The notes under the pieces were generated by a model. The model was given only the letters and a program-made list of their open reading frames with translations. It ran no database searches and had not been told where the DNA came from. DNA of 64,000 nt from JANNPJ01 sp031400005 (GTDB taxonomy: Bacteria > Actinomycetota > Actinomycetes > Actinomycetales > Kineosporiaceae): assembly GCA_031400005.1 (NCBI GenBank), contig JANNPJ010000157.1, positions 3,969-67,968 of the forward strand. Direction: 5' to 3'. The translations under genes and the position numbers were made by a program. This document shows, piece after piece, positions 31,156 through 39,055 of this stretch; the first letter of the stretch is position 1, and every line of letters starts with the position of its first letter.

Positions 31156-32028
31156 ATGAGCACAACGGAAGCCCCGGAGGCCGGGACCGGGGGCGCTGCG
31201 ATTCCAGCGCCCCCGCGCCGACGACCGCGCAGCGTCGCCTCCGGCCGACTCACTCCGGTGTCCGGCCTTGGACTGGGCGTCAGCGTGCTCTGGCTGTCGT
31301 TGATCGTGCTGATCCCGATCGCCGCGATCGTCGTCACGTCGTTCGAGAACGGCCCGGCGAGCTTCTGGGCGAGCGTGTCCGCGCCCGAGGCGCTCGCCAC
31401 CCTCCGTCTGACCGTCGGAGCCGCGTTGCTGGTGACGGTGATCAACGCGGTCTTCGGCACGCTGATCGCCTGGGTTCTGGTGCGTGACCAGTTCCCCGGC
31501 AAGCGGATCATCGAGGTGATCATCGACATCCCGTTCGCCCTGCCGACGATCGTCGCCGGGTTGGTGCTGATCTCGCTCTACGGCCCGCAGAGCCCGTTCG
31601 GCATCGACCTGGTCGGCACCCGCAAGGGGGTGTTCCTGGCGCTGCTCTTCGTCACCCTGCCGTTCGTCGTCCGTTCGGTGCAGCCGGTGCTGATCGACAT
31701 GGAGCGGGACGTCGAGGAGGCGGCCGCATCGCTGGGCGCCAGCGGTTTCACAACCTTCCGGCGGATCATCCTGCCGACCATCGCCCCCGCGATCCTGGCC
31801 GGCGCTGCGCTTTCTTTCGCCAGGGCTCTCGGCGAGTTCGGCTCGGTGATCCTGATCTCCGCCAACCTGATCGGCAAGACCGAGGTCTCCTCGGCCTACA
31901 TGCTCAAGCTGATCGAGTCCGACGACACGGTGGGCGCCGCCGGGGTGGCGACGCTGCTGCTGGTGGTGGCGGTCGTCGTCCTGGTGATCCTCGATTCCCT
32001 GCAACGAGTGGCGGCCCGCCGTGACTGA
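31156..32028 (+). CDS. cysT: Sulfate ABC transporter permease CysT
   Basis: A 290-residue inner-membrane permease with about six transmembrane helices (VSVLWLSLIVLIPIAAIVV, LTVGAALLVTVINAVFGTLI, FALPTIVAGLVLISLYG, FLALLFVTLPFVVRSVQPVL). The cytoplasmic EAA loop, EEAAASLGASGFTTFRRIIL, docks on the ATPase. DIPFALPTIVAG is a CysT signature. The Ala/Pro/Arg-rich first 30 residues are a non-conserved cytoplasmic tail. It overlaps cysW by 8 bases. Confidence 0.93.
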   Translation: MSTTEAPEAGTGGAAIPAPPRRRPRSVASGRLTPVSGLGLGVSVLWLSLIVLIPIAAIVVTSFENGPASFWASVSAPEALATLRLTVGAALLVTVINAVFGTLIAWVLVRDQFPGKRIIEVIIDIPFALPTIVAGLVLISLYGPQSPFGIDLVGTRKGVFLALLFVTLPFVVRSVQPVLIDMERDVEEAAASLGASGFTTFRRIILPTIAPAILAGAALSFARALGEFGSVILISANLIGKTEVSSAYMLKLIESDDTVGAAGVATLLLVVAVVVLVILDSLQRVAARRD

Positions 32029-32908
32029 GACGCTGGTAAAGGCACCCGAAGCGACCCCGCCACCCAAGGTTTCCCGGGCGGCCAAGCGCCACCGCAGGGG
32101 CAATCCCGCCGTCCGTTGGACCTTGCGGATCATCGCCGTCGGTTATGTCCTCGGGTTGGTCGCCCTGCCGGTGGTGACGGTCACTCAGCGAACGTTCGCA
32201 CACGGCCTGCAGTCGGTGCTCGACTCGCTGCAGAACCCGGATCTGCTCGCCGCCGCCAAGCTGGGGTTGTTCGTCGCGGTGACCGCGGTGGTGATCAACA
32301 CAGTGTTCGGCGTCGGCATCGCGGTGCTGCTGGTCCGCTATCGATTCCCCGGCCGACGGCTGTTGAACGCGCTGATCGACCTGCCGGTGTCGATCTCACC
32401 GATCGTGGTCGGGGTCGCGCTGATCCTGGTCTACGGGCAGAACGGCTGGTTCGGTGGCTGGCTGGAGGCCAATGGCATCCAGATCATCTTCGCCACCCCG
32501 GCAATCGTGATGGCTACCGTGATCGTCGCGCTGCCCCTGGTGGTCCGTGAGGTGATCCCGACCTTGGAAGAGGCCGGCACCGAGCAGGACCAGGCCGCGC
32601 AGTCCCTCGGCGCGAACTCCGTCCAGCGGTTCTTCCGGATCACCCTGCCGACGATCAAATGGGCGCTGGCCTATGGCGTGGTCCTGAGCCTGGCCCGCTC
32701 GCTCGGCGAGTTCGGCGCGGTTCGGGTGGTCAGCGGCAGCGTGCCCGGGGTCTCCCAGACTCCGACGCTGTTCGTGAACGACCAGTACCAGGAATTCGGG
32801 CCGGTCGCGGAGCAGGCCGCCTTCACCGCGGCCTTCGCCCTGATGCTGATCGCCGTCCTTTTTATCATCGTGATCGCGCTGCTCCGTCCGAAGGACGCCG
32901 AAAAATGA
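32021..32908 (+). CDS. cysW: Sulfate ABC transporter permease CysW
   Basis: A 295-residue second permease subunit with six hydrophobic helices and the EAA loop EQDQAAQSLGANSVQRFFRI. DLPVSISPIVVGVALILVYG and ARSLGEFGAVRVVSG are CysW markers. The start GTG lies inside the cysT 3' end. Its last codons (RPKDAEK) are encoded by the first copy of a short sequence repeated in the gap before cysA. Confidence 0.93.
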   Translation: MTETLVKAPEATPPPKVSRAAKRHRRGNPAVRWTLRIIAVGYVLGLVALPVVTVTQRTFAHGLQSVLDSLQNPDLLAAAKLGLFVAVTAVVINTVFGVGIAVLLVRYRFPGRRLLNALIDLPVSISPIVVGVALILVYGQNGWFGGWLEANGIQIIFATPAIVMATVIVALPLVVREVIPTLEEAGTEQDQAAQSLGANSVQRFFRITLPTIKWALAYGVVLSLARSLGEFGAVRVVSGSVPGVSQTPTLFVNDQYQEFGPVAEQAAFTAAFALMLIAVLFIIVIALLRPKDAEK

Positions 32909-32952
32909 GTCCGAAGGACGCCGAACTGAGTCCGAAGGGGATGAATCGATGA
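32905..32952 (+). CDS. 15-codon mini-ORF bridging cysW and cysA
   Basis: The ORF MSPKDAELSPKGMNR starts with an ATG overlapping the cysW stop (ATGA) and stops with a TGA overlapping the cysA ATG (ATGA). It is formed by a tandem duplication of GTCCGAAGGACGCCGAA (32886, 32909 and a partial copy at 32930). It most likely acts, if at all, as a coupling device that keeps ribosomes on the message, not as a functional peptide. Confidence 0.4.
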   Translation: MSPKDAELSPKGMNR

Positions 32953-33881
32953 GCATCATCGTGTCTGGCATCAACAAGAACTTCGGCGACTTCGTGGCGC
33001 TGGACAACGTGAACCTTGAAGTGCCGCGGGGCGGATTGACGGCGCTGCTCGGGCCTAGCGGTGGCGGCAAGTCCACCCTGCTGCGGATCATCGCCGGGCT
33101 GGAGTTTCCGGACAGCGGCCAGATCGAGATCGAGGGCAAGCCGGCCACCTGGCTGTCGCCGCAGAAGCGCAGTGTCGGCTTCGTCTTCCAGCACTACGCC
33201 GCCTTCAAGCACCTCTCGGTGTACCGGAACGTGGCTTTCGGCCTGGAGATCCGCAAGCGGCCGAAGGCGGAGATCCGCAAGCGGGTGATGGAACTTCTGG
33301 AGCTGGTGCACCTGGAGAACTTCGCCGATCGGTTGCCCTCGCAGCTGTCCGGTGGCCAGCGGCAGCGGATGGCTCTGGCCCGGGCGCTGGCCGTGCAGCC
33401 GGAGGTGCTGCTACTGGACGAGCCGTTCGGTGCCCTGGATGCGCAGGTCCGCAAGGAGCTTCGGGACTGGCTGCGCAAACTGCACGACGAGGTGAACGTG
33501 ACGACCATCTTCGTCACACACGATCAGGAGGAAGCCCTCGAGGTCGCCGACGAGATCGTGGTGATCAACAACGGCAAGATCGAGCAGGTCGGGTCGCCGA
33601 CCGACCTGTATGACCATCCGGCGAACGACTTTGTGATGAGCTTCCTCGGGCCGGTGACCCGGCTGGACGGGCGGCTGATCCGCCCGCACGACATCGAGGT
33701 CCTGCGCAAGCCCGCGCCCGGGACCATCCCGGCCAAAATCGTCCGACTCTTGCGGGTGGGTTTCGAGGTGCGCGCCGAACTGCGCACGGACAACAGCGAA
33801 CCGTGGGTGCAGCTGACCCGGGGACAAGCCGAGGAGCTGGAGTTGGCCACCGATGGCGCGGTCTGGTTGCGGAGCTACTGA
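32949..33881 (+). CDS. cysA: Sulfate ABC transporter ATP-binding protein CysA
   Basis: A 310-residue importer ATPase. Walker A is GPSGGGKST, the Q-loop is in VFQHYAAFKHL, the signature is LSGGQRQRMALARALA, Walker B is VLLLDEPFGALD, and the H-loop is in IFVTHDQEEALEV. A short C-terminal domain after about 235 (RLIRPHDIEVLRKPAPG) is the TOBE-like regulatory part, somewhat shorter than enteric CysA (about 365 residues). It energises sulfate uptake with CysT and CysW and is followed 12 bases later by the Rrf2 gene. Confidence 0.95.
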   Translation: MSIIVSGINKNFGDFVALDNVNLEVPRGGLTALLGPSGGGKSTLLRIIAGLEFPDSGQIEIEGKPATWLSPQKRSVGFVFQHYAAFKHLSVYRNVAFGLEIRKRPKAEIRKRVMELLELVHLENFADRLPSQLSGGQRQRMALARALAVQPEVLLLDEPFGALDAQVRKELRDWLRKLHDEVNVTTIFVTHDQEEALEVADEIVVINNGKIEQVGSPTDLYDHPANDFVMSFLGPVTRLDGRLIRPHDIEVLRKPAPGTIPAKIVRLLRVGFEVRAELRTDNSEPWVQLTRGQAEELELATDGAVWLRSY

Positions 33882-33893
33882 AAGATAAGGGAC

Positions 33894-34349
33894 GTGCAGA
33901 TCTCCGCCAAGACCGACTATGCCGTCCGGGCGCTACTCCTGCTCGCCTCCCGGTCCCCCGATCTGGTCAAGGTCGATGTGCTGACCGAGCAGCAACGGCT
34001 GCCGCGCAAGTTCGTCGAGGCGATCCTCAGCGAACTGCGCCGGGCCGGGCTGGTTCGCAGCCAGCGCGGTGCCGACGGGGGGTACGCCTTGGCCCGACCA
34101 GCCGCCGAGATCACCATCGGTGCGGTGATTCGCGTTGTCGATGGACCGTTGGCCGAGGTCCGCGGGCTACGGCCGCACGAGACGACGTACACCGGCGTCG
34201 CTCAGCACCTACCTGACGTCTGGGTGGCGATGCGGGCCAGCCTGCGCACGGTGCTGGACGAGACGACCCTGGAGGCCGTCCTGACCGGAAACCTGCCCGC
34301 CCACGTCCAGAAGATGGCTCAGGACCCGGAGGCTTGGCTCTCCCGGTAA
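33894..34349 (+). CDS. Rrf2-family transcriptional regulator (cysteine-free)
   Basis: A 151-residue winged-helix repressor: MQISAKTDYAVRALLLLASR, recognition region FVEAILSELRRAGLVRSQRG and wing GADGGYALARPA. There are no cysteines at all, so it cannot carry the Fe-S cluster of IscR/NsrR; it is therefore CymR-like, sensing a metabolite or protein partner. The GTG start follows cysA by 12 bases, making it the last gene of the sulfate operon and probably its regulator. The dyad at 30074-30095 is the proposed target. Confidence 0.88.
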   Translation: MQISAKTDYAVRALLLLASRSPDLVKVDVLTEQQRLPRKFVEAILSELRRAGLVRSQRGADGGYALARPAAEITIGAVIRVVDGPLAEVRGLRPHETTYTGVAQHLPDVWVAMRASLRTVLDETTLEAVLTGNLPAHVQKMAQDPEAWLSR

Positions 34350-34413
34350 GGACGACGGGCGCTCCGGCGAGGACGACGGGCCTGGGCCACGGCTGGTAGG
34401 CGAGAATGGGACC

Positions 34414-35649
34414 GTGCCCGAACCATTGAACGCCGCGCTGACCGAACTGCGCCCACTCCTGCTGGACGTCGACCACCTGGTCAAGGCGGTGGCGTCCGGT
34501 CGACGGCGCGGGGCTTCGCCGGGTCACGTCCGGGCCGAGCTGCGACCGGTCCAGCTGAAGGCGGGCCGCCAGGTACAGCTGGTGACCACGGACGGGCGCA
34601 CCCCGACCACCCGAAACCTTGAGCCGGGTGACCCGACCGCCACCGCGATCGATGAACTGCTGGCCGAGCCGTACGGCTCCTGGTACCTGCAGACACAGGA
34701 GCAGATCGTCCAGTTGCGGGTGACCAAGCGCGGCGAGGCCCAGGTGCACCGAGAGCAGGTGCAGCGCGAACCGTCAGCCGACGACGCCGGCTCGGATGCT
34801 GCCCACGACCGGGCCCGGCAGCACCTGATCGATCCCGCGGATCCGTTGTTCACGGTCCTCGGTGCGGACGGCGCCAAGCGGCGTCAGGTGGATGCCTTCC
34901 TCCGTCAGCTCGCGCCGATGGCCAAGCGGCTGGCAGCGTCGACCGGGACCGGACGGCCGCTTCGAGTGGTGGACCTGGGCTGCGGCAACGCCTACCTGAC
35001 GATGGCAGCGCATCAGTACCTGGTACAGAACATCGACCCGGACACCCGCACCCTTGGGGTGGATATCCGCCCGGAGATGGCCGAACGCAACACCGGCCTG
35101 GCCGCGCAACTCGGGTTGACCGGGCTGTCGTTCCTGGCTGCGTCGATTGAGGACGCCGCGGCGACGATCGGCGGGGCGAGCGAACCGATCGACATCGCGC
35201 TGGCCCTGCACGCCTGCGACACGGCCACCGATGACGCGCTCGCGCTCGCCGTCCGGTGGCGGGCCCGCGGGGTGCTGGCCGCCCCCTGCTGCCACCACGA
35301 CCTGCAACGTCAGCTCGCGCAATCCTCCGGATCGGTGCCGTTCGCCGCGCTGACCCGGCATCCGATCCTGCGTGAGCGGTTCGCCGACGTCCTGACCGAT
35401 TCGGTCCGGGCCGACCTGTTGCGCCTGCTCGGGTATCGGGTGGACGTCGTCGAGTTCATCGACTCCAAGCACACCCCGCGAAACGCGCTGATTCGGGCGC
35501 TGCGCACCGAGGCGTCCCCCACCGCGCGCCGGATCGGCGAATACACCGAACTCGTGGCCGGCTGGCAGGTTCACCCGGCACTTGCCGAACTGCTGGCGGA
35601 CGAGCTCGCGCCGGTGCTGACCGGTGCGAGGTCGAAGAATCCGGCGTGA
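34414..35649 (+). CDS. METTL25/RRNAD1-like SAM-dependent methyltransferase
   Basis: A 411-residue protein. An N-terminal region of about 150 residues (LKAGRQVQLVTTDGRTPTTR, YLQTQEQIVQLRVTKRGEAQ) precedes a class I methyltransferase domain: motif I VVDLGCGNAYLTMAAHQYL, acidic loop GVDIRPEMAERN, then ALHACDTATDDALALAV and GVLAAPCCHHDLQ. HACDTATD and PCCHHDL are hallmarks of the METTL25-like (Methyltransf_32) group. The substrate is unknown; RNA or ribosomal protein targets are plausible by family. The GTG start is at 34414. It overlaps the next gene by GTGA. Confidence 0.85.
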   Translation: MPEPLNAALTELRPLLLDVDHLVKAVASGRRRGASPGHVRAELRPVQLKAGRQVQLVTTDGRTPTTRNLEPGDPTATAIDELLAEPYGSWYLQTQEQIVQLRVTKRGEAQVHREQVQREPSADDAGSDAAHDRARQHLIDPADPLFTVLGADGAKRRQVDAFLRQLAPMAKRLAASTGTGRPLRVVDLGCGNAYLTMAAHQYLVQNIDPDTRTLGVDIRPEMAERNTGLAAQLGLTGLSFLAASIEDAAATIGGASEPIDIALALHACDTATDDALALAVRWRARGVLAAPCCHHDLQRQLAQSSGSVPFAALTRHPILRERFADVLTDSVRADLLRLLGYRVDVVEFIDSKHTPRNALIRALRTEASPTARRIGEYTELVAGWQVHPALAELLADELAPVLTGARSKNPA

Positions 35650-36800
35650 GGAGCTCCCGCCGGCTGCCCAGGCTGGCCGGGTCTGCGCTGCTCACCGCGC
35701 TGGCACTGTCGGCCTGGCCACTCGCCGTCCCGGCTGCACAGGCCGCCGGTTCGGAGGAGGTCGACCGGACGATCAAGGACAGCCGGATCACCGAGTCCTC
35801 CGGGCTGGCCGCGAGCCGACTGCATCCGGGTGTGCTCTGGACGCACAACGACTCGGGCAGTGCGCCGCGGATCTACGCGATCGGTCCGGACGGCGCCACC
35901 AAGGCGGCCCTCACGGTGCGCGACGAGCCGAACCTGGACTGGGAGGCGATCGCCGCCACCCAGGGTAAGCGCGGGGCGCCGCTGATCGCGGTCGCTGACA
36001 TCGGGGACAACAACGCCGTGCACCCGAGCGTGCGGATCGCCCTGGTCCGCGAACCGCAGGAGCTGCGCAGTGCCGACGTCACTCCGGTTCGGGTGCTGCG
36101 GTTGCGGTATCCGGGCGGCCCCCGCGATGCTGAGGCGCTGCTGGCCGACCCGCGCACCCGCCGGTTGTACGTCGTCAGCAAGGGTTTGTTCGGGTCGGAG
36201 CTGTTCGCCGTGCCGACGAGCGTGTGGCCGAATCAGCCGGCCGGGTCGGGCCGGGTCTCCCGGGTGACCACGATGACCCAGGTGGCGACCATGAGCGCCG
36301 GGCTGATCACCGACGGGACGTTCCTGCCGAACGGCCGGATGCTGCTGCGCGGCTACGGCAAGGTCTTCGTGATGGACCGGCCGGAGTCGGTCACCAACCG
36401 CCGGATCGCCACCCTGGCCGACGAGAGCTTGCCCGCCCAGGACCAAGGCGAGTCGATCACGGTGACCGACGGCGGACGGCAGGCGCTGATCGGTTCCGAG
36501 GGCCGGCGCCAGCCCGTGCTCCGAGTTCCGGTGCCAGCGGTCCCGGGTGATCCCGACGAGGGTAGTTCGGGCGGGACAGCGGTCACCTTGCCGCCCGCTC
36601 CGACAGCTACCGATTCCACAGCTACTGATCCCACTGGAACGGCTGAAAGTAGCGCCGATTCGGCAGCGTCATCACCGGCCGAGCCCGCGTTCGTCGGCGT
36701 CGGCAACCTCCGGGTCTGGGCCTTGGTGATCGGCGGTGGCCTGGCTGTGATCGCGCTCACTGTCGGCGCGCTGAGGTTCCAGACCCGCCACCGCCGCTGA
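35646..36800 (+). CDS. Secreted, C-terminally membrane-anchored repeat protein
   Basis: A 384-residue protein with a signal peptide (LAGSALLTALALSAWPLAVP, cleavage near AQAA). The extracellular part has beta-propeller-like strand repeats (ESSGLAASRLHPGVLWTHND, VADIGDNNAVHPSVRIALVR, DAEALLADPRTRRLYVVSKG, LPAQDQGESITVTDGG). A Thr/Pro/Ser linker (ATDSTATDPTGTAESS) leads to a single C-terminal transmembrane helix (ALVIGGGLAVIALTVGAL) and a basic stop-transfer RFQTRHRR. The HNDSG and DIGDN motifs occur in related actinobacterial secreted proteins of unknown role. GTG start overlaps the upstream stop. Confidence 0.82.
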   Translation: MRSSRRLPRLAGSALLTALALSAWPLAVPAAQAAGSEEVDRTIKDSRITESSGLAASRLHPGVLWTHNDSGSAPRIYAIGPDGATKAALTVRDEPNLDWEAIAATQGKRGAPLIAVADIGDNNAVHPSVRIALVREPQELRSADVTPVRVLRLRYPGGPRDAEALLADPRTRRLYVVSKGLFGSELFAVPTSVWPNQPAGSGRVSRVTTMTQVATMSAGLITDGTFLPNGRMLLRGYGKVFVMDRPESVTNRRIATLADESLPAQDQGESITVTDGGRQALIGSEGRRQPVLRVPVPAVPGDPDEGSSGGTAVTLPPAPTATDSTATDPTGTAESSADSAASSPAEPAFVGVGNLRVWALVIGGGLAVIALTVGALRFQTRHRR

Positions 36801-36910
36801 GCCGCCCAGCAAGAATGGTGAACCGCGCCGGTAACCTGCGCCTGACGAAGTGGCGGCACCATCGGTGACGTATCCACGCGCGGTGAGTTTCCGGAGAAAG
36901 AAGAGGTGCC

Positions 36911-37447
36911 GTGCGTTCCATCAAGCACTCGACCGCTGGTGTTATGGTGTTCAACACGCTCGCCGATGACCAGGCGACCCTGCGGTTGGCCGACTGCCTG
37001 CGAGCCCCCGGCTGGGCGGCGTCACTGCTGGCGGGCAGGCCGTATCCGGACCCGGAGAGCCTGCTGGCCACCGCCTATCGGTTCGGCGTCGTGCTCACCG
37101 ACGATGACCTGGCCTCGGCGTTGTCGGCGCACCCACGCATCGGCGAGCGGCCGACCGGTCCCGGGATCGACGCCGCGCACTCCCGGGCCGAACAGGGCGG
37201 TGTGGACGCGGACGACGCGAACCTCGCGCAACGTCTGCACGCCGGAAACATCGCCTACGAGGAGAGGTTCGGCTGGGTGTTCCTGATCCGGGCTGCCGGT
37301 CGGGACGGTCCGGAAATTCTTGCTGCGCTGACCGAACGACTGGCGAACGACCCGGAGACCGAGGTCCGGGTCGTCCGTGATCAGCTTGCCCAAATCGCCC
37401 AGCTTCGGCTCGGCGCGCTGCTCGACGAACTCGGAGGCCCGGCGTGA
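36911..37447 (+). CDS. uraD: OHCU decarboxylase (ureide pathway)
   Basis: A 178-residue enzyme converting 2-oxo-4-hydroxy-4-carboxy-5-ureidoimidazoline to (S)-allantoin, the third step of urate oxidation. Family motifs are ALSAHPRIGERP (catalytic His), EERFGWVFLIRAAGRDGPEI and the C-terminal QIAQLRLGALL. The GTG at 36911 follows GAAGAGG; ATG at 36944 (MVFNTLADDQATL) is an alternative that better matches typical N-termini. It overlaps hiuH by GTGA and lies in a three-gene operon with hiuH and uricase. Confidence 0.94.
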   Translation: MRSIKHSTAGVMVFNTLADDQATLRLADCLRAPGWAASLLAGRPYPDPESLLATAYRFGVVLTDDDLASALSAHPRIGERPTGPGIDAAHSRAEQGGVDADDANLAQRLHAGNIAYEERFGWVFLIRAAGRDGPEILAALTERLANDPETEVRVVRDQLAQIAQLRLGALLDELGGPA

Positions 37448-37794
37448 GTTCACTGTCGACGCACGTCCTGGACAGCGCGACCGGCCGGCCGGCCGAAGGG
37501 ATGGCGGTCACGTTGTCCGCCAGAGTTGAGGCCGACCGCCACGAGGGACCGCTCTGGCGTCCGGTGGGTGTCGGCCGGACCAACCCGGATGGCCGGCTTA
37601 CCGAGTGGGGTCCCGGTCTCAGCGGCCCGGGCACGTACCGTCTGACGTTCGATACCGAAAGCTGGTTCGCCGCTAGGGATCGGGAGTGTTTCTACCCCGA
37701 AGTCAGCATTACCTTCACTGTCAACGATGACAGCCATTACCACGTGCCGTTGCTCTTGGCGCCGTACGCATACTCGACCTATCGAGGGAGTTGA
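37444..37794 (+). CDS. hiuH: 5-hydroxyisourate hydrolase (transthyretin-like)
   Basis: A 116-residue homotetrameric enzyme hydrolysing 5-hydroxyisourate to OHCU, second step of urate degradation. Diagnostic elements are the N-terminal STHVLDSATGRPAEGM, an internal Arg in VGRTNPDGRL, HYHVPLLLAPYAYSTY and the invariant C-terminal YRGS tetrapeptide. Length is exactly that of the family. GTG start coupled to uraD; uricase starts 6 bases after its stop. Confidence 0.97.
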   Translation: MSSLSTHVLDSATGRPAEGMAVTLSARVEADRHEGPLWRPVGVGRTNPDGRLTEWGPGLSGPGTYRLTFDTESWFAARDRECFYPEVSITFTVNDDSHYHVPLLLAPYAYSTYRGS

Positions 37795-37800
37795 TCCGCC

Positions 37801-38703
37801 ATGGGCATCGTTCTGGGGGAAAACCAGTACGGCAAGGCCGAGGTGCGGCTGGTACACGTCGATCGGTCGACACCGCGGCACGTCGTCACGGATTTCAACG
37901 TCACCACCCAACTGCGCGGTGACTTCGCGGCGGCCCACCTGGCCGGTGACAACTCCGCCGTGCTGACGACCGACACCCAGAAGAACACCGTCTACGCGTT
38001 CGCCCGGGAGCACGGCGTTGCCGAGCCGGAGGACTTCGCGCTCCGCCTGGGCGCGCATTTCGTCACCTCCCTGCCGCAGATCACGGGGGCTCGGATCGCG
38101 ATCGACCAGTACAGCTGGGACCGGATCACGGTAGGTGGGACGACCGGGCACGAACACGACCATGCCTTCGTGAAGGCGGGTGCCGAGCGTCGGACCACCG
38201 TCGTCACTGTGGACGGCGACCAGACCTGGGTGGTCTCTGGTCTGACCGATCTGGTGGTGCTGAAAACCACCGGCTCGGAGTTCTGGGGATTCCCGCGGGA
38301 CCGCTATACGACCCTGCACGACACCACCGAACGCCTCCTCGCGACCTCCGTCACCGCGCGCTGGCGCTACCGGGCCGAGGTCGCCCACGCGCAGGTCTAC
38401 CCGGCCGTCCGCGCCCTGCTGCTCGAGACCTTCGCGCTCACGCACAGCCTGGCCTTGCAGCAGACCTTGTATGCGATGGGTAGCGCGGTCCTCAAGGCGT
38501 TCGATGACATCGCCGAGATCCGGATGTCGATGCCCAACAAGCATCACTATCTGGCCGACCTGTCACCGTTCGGGCTGGACAACCCGAACCAGGTGTTCAT
38601 CGCCGGTGATCGCCCCTACGGCCTGATCGAGGCCCAGGTCACTCGCGATGACGACCCCATCGGCCCGGGGTCGGCCTGGGATTCGGTCCCCGGTTTCGTC
38701 TAA
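37801..38703 (+). CDS. uox: Urate oxidase (uricase)
   Basis: A 300-residue cofactor-free oxidase producing 5-hydroxyisourate and H2O2 from urate. Visible motifs are NQYGKAEVRLVHVDR (Lys of the catalytic dyad), VLTTDTQKNTVYAFAREH (Thr of the dyad), KTTGSEFWGFPRDRYTTL and MPNKHHYLADLSPFGL (substrate-binding Asn). Order in the operon (uraD-hiuH-uox) gives the complete urate-to-allantoin set. A 350-bp region with a strong hairpin separates it from malate synthase. Confidence 0.97.
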   Translation: MGIVLGENQYGKAEVRLVHVDRSTPRHVVTDFNVTTQLRGDFAAAHLAGDNSAVLTTDTQKNTVYAFAREHGVAEPEDFALRLGAHFVTSLPQITGARIAIDQYSWDRITVGGTTGHEHDHAFVKAGAERRTTVVTVDGDQTWVVSGLTDLVVLKTTGSEFWGFPRDRYTTLHDTTERLLATSVTARWRYRAEVAHAQVYPAVRALLLETFALTHSLALQQTLYAMGSAVLKAFDDIAEIRMSMPNKHHYLADLSPFGLDNPNQVFIAGDRPYGLIEAQVTRDDDPIGPGSAWDSVPGFV

Positions 38704-38838
38704 CCGCTCCGGGTTCTCTACCCGCGAAGTGGCTGCCGGTTTGGACCCAGCCGGCAACCCTGCTGGTCAATTCCGAGAGCCCAAGACCGGAAGGCGGCCA
38801 GCACCGGTGTGGACTCCAAGGGGGACGTCGGGAATCGC

Positions 38839-38911
38839 TGCTGTGCCCCTCAAAAACCGGTCCTCAGGGCAGAATCCTTACCTCGATCACCGGTTTTCCA
38901 AGGGCACAGCA
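38839..38911. terminator. Long interrupted hairpin after the uricase operon
   Basis: TGCTGTGCCC (38839-38848) pairs with GGGCACAGCA (38902-38911), and internally AAACCGGT (38854-38861) pairs with ACCGGTTT (38889-38896). It lies 140 bases past uox and 145 before malate synthase. It may terminate the urate operon or form part of the malate synthase leader. The rest of the 38704-39055 gap shows small GCCGG dyads and no gene. Confidence 0.65.
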
Positions 38912-39055
38912 ACCCGGCGAACCCCCTTTTGGGTCAAAGCGGAGCATCGCCTAGCCGCCGGGGCAAACCGGGAACCACTTTCCAGGCAGCACCGTCGGGT
39001 TCCCCAAGTAGGCGAGAATCGGCGCAGGCGGAACAACCTTGGCGAGGGAGTCAGC

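Noticed and set aside
38648..39055. Upstream in-frame extension of malate synthase
   Set aside because: It reads through the uox end and a hairpin region; the ATG at 39056 has a good Shine-Dalgarno and matches homologous N-termini.
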